64,000 nt of DNA from Photobacterium chitinilyticum (GTDB taxonomy: Bacteria; Pseudomonadota; Gammaproteobacteria; Enterobacterales; Vibrionaceae), in contig NZ_RJLM01000001.1 of the NCBI RefSeq assembly GCF_004104355.1, forward strand, positions 476,711 through 540,710. Direction: 5' to 3'. The translations under genes and the position numbers were made by a program. The notes under the pieces are model-generated. The model made no database searches. It worked only from the letters and a program-made list of their open reading frames with translations, and was not told where the DNA came from. Of this stretch, positions 54,619-63,134 are shown in pieces. Each line of letters opens with the position of its first letter. The stretch's first letter is position 1.

Positions 54619-55086
54619 ATGTCTGAAGAAGAATATGAAGTAGAAGCGTTGGCGGTCGAGGTTTCAAGCCAGCCTATTGAGCTCTACAAGGTATTGAAAA
54701 TTGCCAATGCGGTCAGTGGCGGAGGCGAAGCAAAATTTGCAATTTCCGAAGGCTATGTGGCTGTTAATGGTGAACTGGAACAACGCAAACGCCGTAAGAT
54801 GTATGATGGTGATGTGATTGAGTTTAACAATGAATTTTATGTTGTTATTTGCGATCAGCCTGTAGATGAATCACCCCAGGAAGTTGCTCCAAAACCGGCA
54901 AAGAAAGCGGACAAGCCCGTAGCTAAAAATGCATCTGGAAAAGGGGGAGCCAAAAAGTCTTCTTCCCACAAGAATGCGTCTAATAAAAATGCGTCCGGCA
55001 AGAAAGCAGGCGGTAAGGCTCAGAAAGCCGAGAAACAGTCAGGCCCTGCCGATCAGTCAACAGGCCGTAAGCCTATTAGCTTTTAG
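54619..55086 (+). CDS. S4-domain RNA-binding protein with basic low-complexity tail
   Basis: A 155-aa protein. Residues about 15-85 form an S4 RNA-binding domain of the YbcJ type (IELYKVLKIANAVSGGGEAKF, AISEGYVAVNGELEQRKRRK, GDVIEFNNEFYVV). The C-terminal 65 residues are a Lys/Ala/Ser/Gly-rich disordered tail, which YbcJ (about 70 aa) lacks. A role in ribosome or structured RNA binding is likely. It is divergent from the NUDIX gene; a strong hairpin follows. Confidence 0.85.
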   Translation: MSEEEYEVEALAVEVSSQPIELYKVLKIANAVSGGGEAKFAISEGYVAVNGELEQRKRRKMYDGDVIEFNNEFYVVICDQPVDESPQEVAPKPAKKADKPVAKNASGKGGAKKSSSHKNASNKNASGKKAGGKAQKAEKQSGPADQSTGRKPISF

Positions 55087-55144
55087 CAACGTCTGGAGTT
55101 GTCTCCTGTAAAGCTGGCGAGTATAGGTTTTATGAGGGAGAATA

Positions 55145-55172
55145 CAGAAACTGCCGTAAGTGGCAGTTTCTG
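55145..55172. terminator. 11-bp perfect hairpin between convergent S4 and uacR genes
   Basis: CAGAAACTGCC (55145-55155) pairs perfectly with GGCAGTTTCTG (55162-55172) around a 6-nt loop. It lies 59 bp after the S4 gene and 33 bp after the uacR stop codon. No long T-run follows on either strand. Probably a bidirectional transcription end. Confidence 0.65.
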
Positions 55173-55204
55173 ATTATGACGGATAATGAATGGCAATTGG
55201 CTAA

Positions 55205-56962
55205 TTAGTGGCTATTAACACTTAACCCATATTTCTTGATTTTCCGGTACAAGGTTGCGATTCCAATACCCAGTTCGTCGGCAACCAGCTTGCGGTTGCT
55301 CAGTCGGTTGATAGCCTCTTCAATTCGGATTTTTTCCATCTCTTCAAGGCTCATGGCGCAGTCATCAGCATTGATACTCTCGGCATGATGCTCGGTTTTT
55401 GACTGTTCAAAGTAAGGTGGTAGCAAGTCGACGTCAATGGTGTCTCCTTCCGGTACTACATTAACCAAGTATTCAATGAGATTACTTAGTTCACGTACGT
55501 TGCCGGGCCAGTGATAGGCATTGAGACGAGCCATCGCTTCAGTTGTAATTCCGGGATAGCTCACGCCGATCTTTCGAGTATGTATATCAAGGAAGAATTG
55601 CACCAGCAGCTCCACATCGCCATCGCGCTCTTTAAGTGGTGGCAAGTGAATCGGGATCACGTTGAGGCGGTAATACAAATCTTCCCGGAACTTGTTGGAC
55701 GCAATCATTTCCGCAAAGTTGCGGTTGGTCGCCGATACAATCCGGATATCAATCGGAATCGAGGTGTTTGAGCCAATCGGCATTACTTCACGCTCTTCCA
55801 GTACTCGCAGCAATTTGGCCTGAAGGGTCATCGACATATCGCCGATTTCATCCAAAAATAGCGTTCCCTTGTTTGCCGCCAGGATCAGACCGGTTTTTCC
55901 TTTAGTCGAGGCTCCGGTAAAGGCACCTTTTACATAACCGAACAATTCGCTTTCGAGCAGCTGATCAGGAATTGCCGCACAGTTAATCGCAATAAAAGGC
56001 TTGTCGCTTCGGGTACTCAAATCATGAACCGCATGGGCAATGACTTCTTTACCTGTTCCACTTTCACCATTGATAAGTACGCTTGATGGACTACTGGCAA
56101 TACGCGAGATTAACGTTTTTAGCTGACGCATTTTTTTACAGTCACCAATGACACTGGTAAATTGCGGCTGTGGTTCATTGATGGCAAATGATTTATTTGG
56201 CTGGTGGAAGGCCATTAAAAAAAGTTGATGTCCACGGGCATCATGAAATTGGCCGACAACGAGCTCTTGGCGCTCGCCAAGAGAAATGATGTGCTGTTGG
56301 TGGCCTTTTAATTCATTATTATGAAAAGACAGTGGCTTAATATTCACTTCGAGATGTGATAGTTCTTCACGCTCTATATTTAGGTTGTTCAGTGCTTGCT
56401 GGTTACCATATTTCACGCGGCTGTTGCCGTCTAAGACTAATACCCCCTGATCCATGTTTTCTATCAGGCTGGTAAATACTTCGTCTAGCCCATCATCATG
56501 TTCATTATCGCTGGCCAGTACTTTAGTTACTACAATCTGGGAAATATGCTGAATGTAGTCAGAGAATAACTGAACATTCTCTTTTATTCTCTCGCGCGAC
56601 TCTTCGGTAAAGGCAACAAGACTGATCACCCCGATACAGCGATCATCAACCATGATAGGCACACCAAGAAAAGCAGTCTCTCGGCAGGTGCCTTTGTTGC
56701 TGCAACCCTCACAAAGTGGATCGGTTCGTGATTTGACGACAACTTTTTCTTTATGTGTTTCAAGGATGTATCTGAAGATTCTTGAGCTGGTGTTGAGTTT
56801 TTTGCCAAAGAATTTGCTGTAAGGCCCGGTGCCGGCGATACGGACTAGGTCGGCATCAACGACTTCTGCGTCCAGCTGGAGTACGGCTGAAAGCATTTGA
56901 GTAAAGCGCAGTATGGTTGGCTGCAGCTGCATGAGTTCGGACTGTTGGGCGTTTTTCAACAT
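55205..56962 (-). CDS. uacR: Sigma-54-dependent activator of the urate/purine cluster (UacR/YgeV-like)
   Basis: A 585-aa enhancer-binding protein. N-terminal GAF-type sensor (about 1-140), PAS-like region (about 175-255), central AAA+ domain with Walker A GESGTGKE (near 300), sigma-54 contact motif GAFTGA (near 346), Walker B GTLFLDEIGDM, and a C-terminal Fis-type helix-turn-helix (RKLVADELGIGIATLYRKIKK). E. coli YgeV/UacR has about the same length (592 aa) and likewise flanks ygeWXYZ. Divergent from ygeW, it very likely activates the sigma-54-like promoter at 57268 through the repeats at 57112-57161. Confidence 0.92.
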   Translation of the reverse strand: MLKNAQQSELMQLQPTILRFTQMLSAVLQLDAEVVDADLVRIAGTGPYSKFFGKKLNTSSRIFRYILETHKEKVVVKSRTDPLCEGCSNKGTCRETAFLGVPIMVDDRCIGVISLVAFTEESRERIKENVQLFSDYIQHISQIVVTKVLASDNEHDDGLDEVFTSLIENMDQGVLVLDGNSRVKYGNQQALNNLNIEREELSHLEVNIKPLSFHNNELKGHQQHIISLGERQELVVGQFHDARGHQLFLMAFHQPNKSFAINEPQPQFTSVIGDCKKMRQLKTLISRIASSPSSVLINGESGTGKEVIAHAVHDLSTRSDKPFIAINCAAIPDQLLESELFGYVKGAFTGASTKGKTGLILAANKGTLFLDEIGDMSMTLQAKLLRVLEEREVMPIGSNTSIPIDIRIVSATNRNFAEMIASNKFREDLYYRLNVIPIHLPPLKERDGDVELLVQFFLDIHTRKIGVSYPGITTEAMARLNAYHWPGNVRELSNLIEYLVNVVPEGDTIDVDLLPPYFEQSKTEHHAESINADDCAMSLEEMEKIRIEEAINRLSNRKLVADELGIGIATLYRKIKKYGLSVNSH

Positions 56963-57111
56963 AATTCGGGTCTATTTTGAGAGAGACTTAACAAAGTTAA
57001 TCAAGATTGGCTGATACCTGTTTGATATAAGTCAGTGTTTCCCGTTGGATTCGCGATGCGAAATAGGAATTGCTAGCTAGGTCACATCTGAATATCAATA
57101 TGATAAACCGC

Positions 57112-57161
57112 ATTTTGGTCGCTATCATTTTGGTCGCTATCACTGATAGTGGTTGATAGCG
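57112..57161. promoter_or_regulatory. Direct and inverted GCTATCA repeats, candidate activator (UAS) sites
   Basis: A 15-bp unit ATTTTGGTCGCTATC is repeated in tandem (57112-57126 and 57127-57141). An inverted pair CGCTATCA (57135-57142) and TGATAGCG (57154-57161) overlaps the second unit. They lie 107-171 bp upstream of the sigma-54-like promoter, the usual distance for enhancer sites of sigma-54 activators. Confidence 0.6.
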
Positions 57162-57267
57162 CTCTGCATGGTATAGGTAAAGCAATAAAGTGTGTTCATT
57201 TTTCTTACCCCTTGTAATTCAAGGGCTGTAGGTGTTTTTTGATTTATTTTTCCGATTTTGGCTGTTG

Positions 57268-57283
57268 TTGGCATAGATATTGG
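57268..57283 (+). promoter_or_regulatory. Sigma-54-like promoter upstream of ygeW
   Basis: TTGGCATAGATATTGG matches the -24/-12 pattern TTGGCAC-N5-TTGC, with exact GG-to-(GC) spacing and one deviation (GG instead of GC at -12). It sits about 87 bp upstream of the ygeW ATG, and the divergent gene encodes a sigma-54 activator. The AT-rich stretch just before the promoter (57185-57260) may ease DNA bending. Confidence 0.55.
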
Positions 57284-57369
57284 AATAAGAGAATCAGTCG
57301 TCTGTTATAACCCTACAGACTTTTTCCAGCCGCACTCGATATAACAATTTAATTACTGGGAAGAATAAA

Positions 57370-58557
57370 ATGAAAAGCATTAATGAACTGATCAAGGAAA
57401 TCAATGAACTAAAATCTGAGCTTCATAATAAAGATTTCCTTTTAACATGGGAGCAGAGCCCTGAAGAGTTAGAGCGTGTATTAAAAACCGCGCAAGCTTT
57501 AAAAGCAATGCGAAAGGAAAACATCGCAACAAACATCTTTAAAAATGGCTTGGGTATTTCACTGTTCCGTGACAACTCAACTCGAACTCGTTTCTCCTAC
57601 GCTTCAGCCATCAACATGTTAGGTCTTGCACAGCAGGATCTTGATGAAGGTAAATCGCAGATTGCCCACGGTGAAACCGTGCGTGAAACTGCCAATATGA
57701 TTTCATTCTGTGCCGATGCTATCGGTATTCGCGATGACATGTATCTAGGTGCCGGTAATGCCTACATGCGTGAAGTTGGTGAAGCCTTGGATGATGGTGT
57801 GAAAGAAGGCGTATTGCCACACCGTCCAGCACTGGTCAACCTACAGTGTGATATCGACCACCCAACTCAGTCAATGGCTGACCTGGCATGGTTGGAAGAA
57901 CACTTCGGTGGTTTGGACAAGCTAAAAGGCAAGAAGATTGCAATGACTTGGGCTTATTCACCAAGTTACGGTAAGCCGCTATCTGTACCTCAGGGCATCA
58001 TCGGCCTGATGACTCGCTTCGGTATGGACGTCACTCTGGCTCACCCAGAAGGTTATGACCTAATTCCTGAAGTGGTTGAAGAAGCTCGCAAGAATGCTGA
58101 AGCGTCTGGCGGTAGCTTTACCCAGGTTGAATCAATGGAAGAAGCATTCAAAGATGCTGACATTGTTTATCCAAAATCATGGGCACCATACCAGGTTATG
58201 GGCCGTCGTACCGAGCTGCTTCGCGCCAATGACCATGATGGCCTGAAAGCACTTGAGCAAGAATGTCTGGCTCAGAATGCCAACCACAAAGACTGGCATT
58301 GCACCGAAGAAATGATGAAGCAGACCAAAGACGGTGAAGCGCTTTACATGCACTGCCTACCTGCTGATATCACAGGCGTTTCTTGCAAAGAAGGTGAAGT
58401 GGAAGAGTCAGTATTCGAGAAATACCGTATTGCCACTTACAAAGAAGCAAGCTGGAAGCCATATATCATTGCTGCAATGATTATGAACCGCAAGTACCAA
58501 GAGCCTGGAGATGTTCTACAGGAGCTACTGGACGATGCTGAAAAGCGCGTTAAGTAA
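57370..58557 (+). CDS. ygeW: YgeW, knotted carbamoyltransferase
   Basis: A 395-aa member of the aspartate/ornithine carbamoyltransferase superfamily with the knotted fold. The carbamoyl phosphate site is FRDNSTRTRFSYA (near 66-78), and the second ligand site contains HCLPADITGVS (near 328). It is of the YgeW group, whose natural substrate is not fully settled; in the purine-degradation cluster it probably handles a carbamoyl intermediate that generates carbamoyl phosphate for the kinase YqeA. GGAAG precedes ATG 57370. First gene after the sigma-54-like promoter. Confidence 0.94.
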   Translation: MKSINELIKEINELKSELHNKDFLLTWEQSPEELERVLKTAQALKAMRKENIATNIFKNGLGISLFRDNSTRTRFSYASAINMLGLAQQDLDEGKSQIAHGETVRETANMISFCADAIGIRDDMYLGAGNAYMREVGEALDDGVKEGVLPHRPALVNLQCDIDHPTQSMADLAWLEEHFGGLDKLKGKKIAMTWAYSPSYGKPLSVPQGIIGLMTRFGMDVTLAHPEGYDLIPEVVEEARKNAEASGGSFTQVESMEEAFKDADIVYPKSWAPYQVMGRRTELLRANDHDGLKALEQECLAQNANHKDWHCTEEMMKQTKDGEALYMHCLPADITGVSCKEGEVEESVFEKYRIATYKEASWKPYIIAAMIMNRKYQEPGDVLQELLDDAEKRVK

Positions 58558-58626
58558 ATATCTGGTTCCAAATGTGTATCTGACAAATGCTACAGCTATA
58601 AAACTTGGCTAATTGCTAGCCCTTTC

Positions 58627-58660
58627 GCGGGGGCACTAGTTCCAGTACCCCCGCATTTTT
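58627..58660 (+). terminator. Intrinsic terminator between ygeW and ygeX
   Basis: GCGGGGG (58627-58633) pairs with CCCCCGC (58648-58654) with an inner ACT/AGT pair, followed directly by ATTTTTAT. The form is that of a strong rho-independent terminator. It lies 69 bp after ygeW and 28 bp before ygeX. Confidence 0.85.
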
Positions 58661-58688
58661 ATCTCAATTCATTCAATGAGGTCTGGTC

Positions 58689-59891
58689 GTGTCTACATTC
58701 TCTCTAAAAATGGAGATAGCCGATAACCGCCATTATAACGGTCAGCAATCTCCTCTATTCACCATTGATGAAGCGGAAAAAGCCCGCGCCTTCCATCAGA
58801 AAGTTGAAGGCTACCAACCAACGCCTTTGCACTCTCTCGACTGCTTAGCCAAAGAGATCGGCGTTGGCAAAATCCTGATTAAAGATGAAGCACATCGCTT
58901 TGATTTATGCGCATTCAAAATGTTAGGTGGTGCTTATGCCATTGCCCGTTTGCTTTGCGACGAGTTCAAGCTTGATGTCAAAGATTTTGATTTCGAAAAA
59001 CTCAAAAACGATATCCCGGAAAAAATGACCTTTGCAACTGCAACGGATGGTAACCACGGACGTGGTGTGGCATGGGCAGCAAACAAGCTCGGCCAGAATG
59101 CCGTTGTGTATATGCCAAAAGGTGCTGCAGACGAGCGTGTTAACAACATTCGTGCGCTAGGTGCCGAGTGCATTGTTACCGACATGAACTATGACGATAC
59201 CGTTCGTCTAGCCATCAAAACGGCAGAAGAGAACAACTGGAAAGTTGTGCAGGATACAGCCTGGGAAGGTTATACCGAAATCCCAACCTGGATCATGCAG
59301 GGCTACACCACCATGGCAGCCGAAGCTGTCGACCAAATGAAAGATCAGCAAATCGAACGTCCTACCCACGTATTCCTACAGGCTGGCGTTGGTGCTATGG
59401 CTGGCGGCGTGCTGGGTTATCTCTGTGACCAATACGGTGCAGACAAGCTTCACTCAGTGATTGTCGAGCCGGATCTGGCTGACTGTATCTACCGCTCAGG
59501 TATCAGCGAGCAGGGCGAGATGGTGAATGTCGAAGGCGACCTGGCAACCATCATGGTTGGCTTGGCCTGTGGTGAGCCGAATCCGATTGGTTGGCCGGTA
59601 CTGCGTGACTGTTCAACTCAGTTTGTTTCCTGTCAAGACAGTGTAGCCGCACTGGGTATGCGAGTTCTCGGTAATCCGCTAGGCGACGATCCAAGAGTTG
59701 TATCCGGTGAATCCGGCGCCGTTGGTGCAGGTATGCTGGCTGCTGTTTACTACCACCCAGAGCGTGAAAAGCTAATGGAAAAACTGGGGCTGAACCAAGA
59801 TTCAGTTGTTCTATTGGTTAACACCGAAGGGGATACCGACCCTGTCCACTACCGTGAAGTAGTATGGCAAGGTAAGCACCCAACGCTTTAA
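58689..59891 (+). CDS. ygeX: 2,3-diaminopropionate ammonia-lyase
   Basis: PLP enzyme of 400 aa that cleaves 2,3-diaminopropionate to pyruvate and ammonia. The PLP lysine is Lys77 in LCAFKMLGGAYA, equal to the E. coli DAPAL lysine. GVGAMAGGVLGYL binds the PLP phosphate, and the ATDGNHGRGVAWA block is typical of the tryptophan-synthase beta fold. The start is GTG 58689 with GAGG 8 bases before it. It lies downstream of a terminator, so it needs read-through or its own promoter. In the urate pathway it may act on an amino-acid-like intermediate. Confidence 0.95.
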   Translation: MSTFSLKMEIADNRHYNGQQSPLFTIDEAEKARAFHQKVEGYQPTPLHSLDCLAKEIGVGKILIKDEAHRFDLCAFKMLGGAYAIARLLCDEFKLDVKDFDFEKLKNDIPEKMTFATATDGNHGRGVAWAANKLGQNAVVYMPKGAADERVNNIRALGAECIVTDMNYDDTVRLAIKTAEENNWKVVQDTAWEGYTEIPTWIMQGYTTMAAEAVDQMKDQQIERPTHVFLQAGVGAMAGGVLGYLCDQYGADKLHSVIVEPDLADCIYRSGISEQGEMVNVEGDLATIMVGLACGEPNPIGWPVLRDCSTQFVSCQDSVAALGMRVLGNPLGDDPRVVSGESGAVGAGMLAAVYYHPEREKLMEKLGLNQDSVVLLVNTEGDTDPVHYREVVWQGKHPTL

Positions 59892-60169
59892 GTTGTTTCT
59901 TTTTGCGATTTCGTCCGGATGCTGCATCAGAAGTGCTCATTGATGGGTATCAACTCCGCGCTTCTTCTTTGCCTTCGAACGAAATTGCTTCAAGAAGGCA
60001 ATAAAGGTTTAACGAGCTGTACTGAATCCACAAAGATTCGGTGAAAGAATAGTAGAAAAAAGAATTATTTAGCGTGCTGTATGTGTCATCGAAAACAGGG
60101 CGTATCAACTTCAAATACAAAACATCATGCCGGACGCGATGACCACCGTTCGGCCCAAGGAGAATTACA

Positions 60170-61387
60170 ATGACAATGAATATCCCATTCAATAAAGTTC
60201 TGGAAAAAGCCCAAGACTACAAAGCGGATATGAGCCAATTCCTACGTGACATGATTGCAATCCCAAGCGAAAGCTGTGACGAAGAAAAAGTGGTATTGCG
60301 CATCAAAGAGGAAATGGAAAAAGTTGGTTTCGATAAGGTAGAAATCGATCCGATGGGCAACGTACTGGGATGGATTGGTCATGGTCCGCACCTAATTGCT
60401 ATGGATGCACACATCGATACTGTTGGTGTGGGTAACATGGACAACTGGGAATTTGACCCATACCAGGGCATGGAAGATGACGAAATCATCGGTGGCCGTG
60501 GTGCTTCTGATCAGGAAGGCGGTATGGCTTCAATGGTTTATGCCGGTAAGATCATCAAAGATCTAGGTCTTGAAGACGAATATACCTTGCTAGTAACGGG
60601 TACCGTTCAGGAAGAGGACTGTGATGGTCTTTGCTGGCAGTACATCATTGAAGAAAGCAAGATTCGCCCTGAGTTCGTGGTTTCTACCGAGCCAACAGAT
60701 TGCCAGATCTACCGCGGTCAGCGCGGACGTATGGAAATTCGTATCGATGTTGCCGGTGTGAGCTGTCACGGCTCTGCTCCGGAGCGTGGTGACAACGCTA
60801 TCTTCAAAATGGGCCCAATTCTTAGCCAGCTAGAAGATCTTTCTCACAACCTGAAAGACGACCCATTCCTAGGCAAAGGTACACTGACTGTTTCAGAAAT
60901 CTTCTTCACTTCACCAAGCCGCTGTGCTGTTGCAGATAGCTGTGCTGTTTCAATCGACCGTCGTTTGACTTGGGGTGAAACTTGGGAAGGTTCGCTTGAC
61001 GAAATTCGTGCGCTACCTGCGGTACAAGCAGCGAAAGCTGAAGTATCTATGTACGAATACAACCGTCCTGCCTATACCGGTTTGGTTTACCCAACAGAGT
61101 GCTACTTCCCAACATGGTTGATTGACGAAGAGCACGTTGCGACTAAGACACTGGAAGCTTCTTACGAGCTATTGTTCGACAAGAAACCAACTGTAGATAA
61201 GTGGACATTCTCTACCAACGGCGTTTCTATCATGGGCCGTTACGGTATTCCTGTGATTGGTTTCGGTCCGGGTAAAGAGCCAGAAGCGCACGCGCCAAAC
61301 GAGAAAACTTGGAAAGATCACCTTGTGACTTGTGCTGCGATGTACGCGGTGATCCCACAAATGTACCTAAAAGAGCTAAAAAAATAA
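60170..61387 (+). CDS. ygeY: YgeY, M20-family peptidase/deacylase (selenium-metabolism-associated hydrolase)
   Basis: A 405-aa M20 metallohydrolase. The metal-binding DAHIDTVG (His81, Asp83), [14 protein letters not shown], catalytic Glu in [10 protein letters not shown], and [15 protein letters not shown] are visible. Members of this subgroup co-occur with selenium-dependent molybdenum hydroxylase clusters, hence the usual name; it probably hydrolyses an amide of the purine breakdown pathway. AAGGAG is 7 bp before ATG 60170. A 278-bp gap with no clear gene separates it from ygeX. Confidence 0.93.
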   Translation: MTMNIPFNKVLEKAQDYKADMSQFLRDMIAIPSESCDEEKVVLRIKEEMEKVGFDKVEIDPMGNVLGWIGHGPHLIAMDAHIDTVGVGNMDNWEFDPYQGMEDDEIIGGRGASDQEGGMASMVYAGKIIKDLGLEDEYTLLVTGTVQEEDCDGLCWQYIIEESKIRPEFVVSTEPTDCQIYRGQRGRMEIRIDVAGVSCHGSAPERGDNAIFKMGPILSQLEDLSHNLKDDPFLGKGTLTVSEIFFTSPSRCAVADSCAVSIDRRLTWGETWEGSLDEIRALPAVQAAKAEVSMYEYNRPAYTGLVYPTECYFPTWLIDEEHVATKTLEASYELLFDKKPTVDKWTFSTNGVSIMGRYGIPVIGFGPGKEPEAHAPNEKTWKDHLVTCAAMYAVIPQMYLKELKK

Positions 61388-61441
61388 GAACCAGTGTTGA
61401 GTAATCACTAGCTGAATAATCAACATGAGTACCATTTTCCG

Positions 61442-61496
61442 TCCCGAGGGTGTCAGTTCGCTCTGCCTTAATGCTGACCTCATATCCCCCTCGGGA
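61442..61496 (+). terminator. Large hairpin after ygeY
   Basis: TCCCGAGGG (61442-61450) pairs perfectly with CCCTCGGGA (61488-61496). An inner GTCAG/CTGAC pair extends the structure. The tail is ATTTTCG rather than a long T-run. It may attenuate read-through to hyuA or protect the ygeY transcript. Confidence 0.5.
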
Positions 61497-61539
61497 TGGA
61501 TTTTCGTTCTTGGTTCGTGGCTATTGATTCTTGATTTAT

Positions 61540-61579
61540 CTTCTCGAAGTATCAGTTGTTTGACTGATACTTCGAGAAG
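61540..61579 (+). other. Perfect 17-bp hairpin upstream of hyuA
   Basis: CTTCTCGAAGTATCAGT (61540-61556) pairs without mismatch with its complement at 61563-61579 around a 6-nt loop, TGTTTG. It ends 46 bp before hyuA. No T-run follows. It could be an RNA processing or stability element, or a DNA operator. Confidence 0.75.
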
Positions 61580-61625
61580 GTATTCGTAGATAGACGAAAT
61601 TCCGGTGTAAACAAAGGGTAGCGTT

Positions 61626-63071
61626 ATGATTTCACAGCGTTCTTTCTTCTTGAATTCGAACAAGAGTACAGGCGGAACACCGTCGGCAATTCTTATTCGT
61701 CAGGGAGTTGTGGTCGACCATCAAGATGAGAAGAAAGCAGATATTTTGATTGTTGATGGTCAGATCGCCGAGGTTGCCCCCTCTATATCCAACTATCCGA
61801 CTGACACTCAAATTATTGATGCTTCCGGCCTGTATGTGATGCCGGGAGGTATTGATGTCCATACCCATTTCAATATTGATGTAGGGATTGCGCGTAGTAG
61901 TGATGATTTCTATACCGGCACTCGTGCCGCAGCCTGTGGTGGTACTACTACGGTGGTTGATCACATGGGCTTCGGACCTAAAGGCTGCAATCTTCATCAT
62001 CAACTGGCCGTTTATAAGGAATATGCCAAAGAAACCGCGGTGATTGATTACGGTTTTCATGGCGTGATTCAGCATATTGACGATGAAATATTGTCTGAAA
62101 TGGCCTCGATGGTTGAGGTTGAAGGGATCTCCAGCTTCAAGCTGTATCTGACTTACGGCTATAAGCTTGATGATGAGTCGGTTCTGCGTGCGCTTGCCCA
62201 ACTCAATAAAGTCCATGCCCTGACCACGGTTCACCCTGAAAATGATGCAGCGATCGCGCTAAGGCGCAGTCAGCTGCTCGAAGAAGGGAAAACAGCCCCT
62301 AGGTATCACGCCCAGAGTCGCCCGCTTGAATGCGAGGCCGAAGCCATTGCCAGAATGATAAATCTGGCGAAACTGGCTGGCGATGCACCGCTGTATATTG
62401 TCCATCTTTCTAATGGGCTTGGACTGGATTATGTCCGGCTTGCCCGCCAGAACCAACAGCCGGTTTGGGCTGAAACCTGCCCGCAGTACTTGTTGCTTGA
62501 TGAGCGCTGTTACGAGCGGGAAGATGCGCTGAAATATATTCTTAGCCCACCGTTGCGCCCTGTTGAGGAGCGTGAAAAGCTGTGGCAAGGGCTGGTGGAC
62601 GGCAGCATCGATACCGTTGCGACTGATCATTGTTCTTTTACCTATTCTGAACAAAAACAGCGTGGAAAAGACAATTTCAGTGCTTGTCCGAATGGTATGC
62701 CCGGTGTTGAAAACCGGATGCCGTTGCTGTTTTCCGAAGGCGTTATGAGCGGACGGATCAGTCCGGCCCGTTTTGTAGAGCTAACCAGTTATATGCCAGC
62801 CAAGCTATTTGGGTTATACCCGCAAAAAGGTAGCTTGGCTCCGGGGGCTGATGCCGATCTTGTGCTGTTTGATCCCAAGCAGCAAGTCACAATTACTCAC
62901 GATTTATTACACGACAACACCGATTACACCCCGTATGAAGATATGAAGTGTCTTGGCTGGCCGATGATGACCATCAGCCGTGGACAGGTTGTCGCATGTA
63001 ATGGCGAATTTATGGGGAAAGCCGGGAATGGCCGCTTTATTCGCCGCAAACCGTTTCTACATCAATATTAG
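61626..63071 (+). CDS. hyuA: Dihydropyrimidinase/hydantoinase-like cyclic amidohydrolase
   Basis: A 481-aa metal-dependent amidohydrolase of the D-hydantoinase/dihydropyrimidinase group. Metal ligands: GIDVHTHFN (His78, His80), the carboxylated Lys172 in SSFKLYLTYG, a His in TTVHPEN, and Asp in VATDHCSF. It hydrolyses cyclic amides such as hydantoins, fitting a ring-opening step in purine breakdown. E. coli equivalent is ygeZ/hyuA, next to ygeY as here. It has an N-terminal extension (about 20 aa) before the usual start of the fold; AAGGG precedes ATG 61626. Confidence 0.92.
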   Translation: MISQRSFFLNSNKSTGGTPSAILIRQGVVVDHQDEKKADILIVDGQIAEVAPSISNYPTDTQIIDASGLYVMPGGIDVHTHFNIDVGIARSSDDFYTGTRAAACGGTTTVVDHMGFGPKGCNLHHQLAVYKEYAKETAVIDYGFHGVIQHIDDEILSEMASMVEVEGISSFKLYLTYGYKLDDESVLRALAQLNKVHALTTVHPENDAAIALRRSQLLEEGKTAPRYHAQSRPLECEAEAIARMINLAKLAGDAPLYIVHLSNGLGLDYVRLARQNQQPVWAETCPQYLLLDERCYEREDALKYILSPPLRPVEEREKLWQGLVDGSIDTVATDHCSFTYSEQKQRGKDNFSACPNGMPGVENRMPLLFSEGVMSGRISPARFVELTSYMPAKLFGLYPQKGSLAPGADADLVLFDPKQQVTITHDLLHDNTDYTPYEDMKCLGWPMMTISRGQVVACNGEFMGKAGNGRFIRRKPFLHQY

Positions 63072-63134
63072 TGTTTGCACTAATGGATGTGCCGGGAACG
63101 GGGTTAAACCACAATTATAATTCAAGGAGTTAAC

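Noticed and set aside
59950-60192. 80-aa open frame on the minus strand in the ygeX-ygeY gap.
   Set aside because: Overlaps the ygeY start and its ribosome site in antisense and has no recognisable protein.
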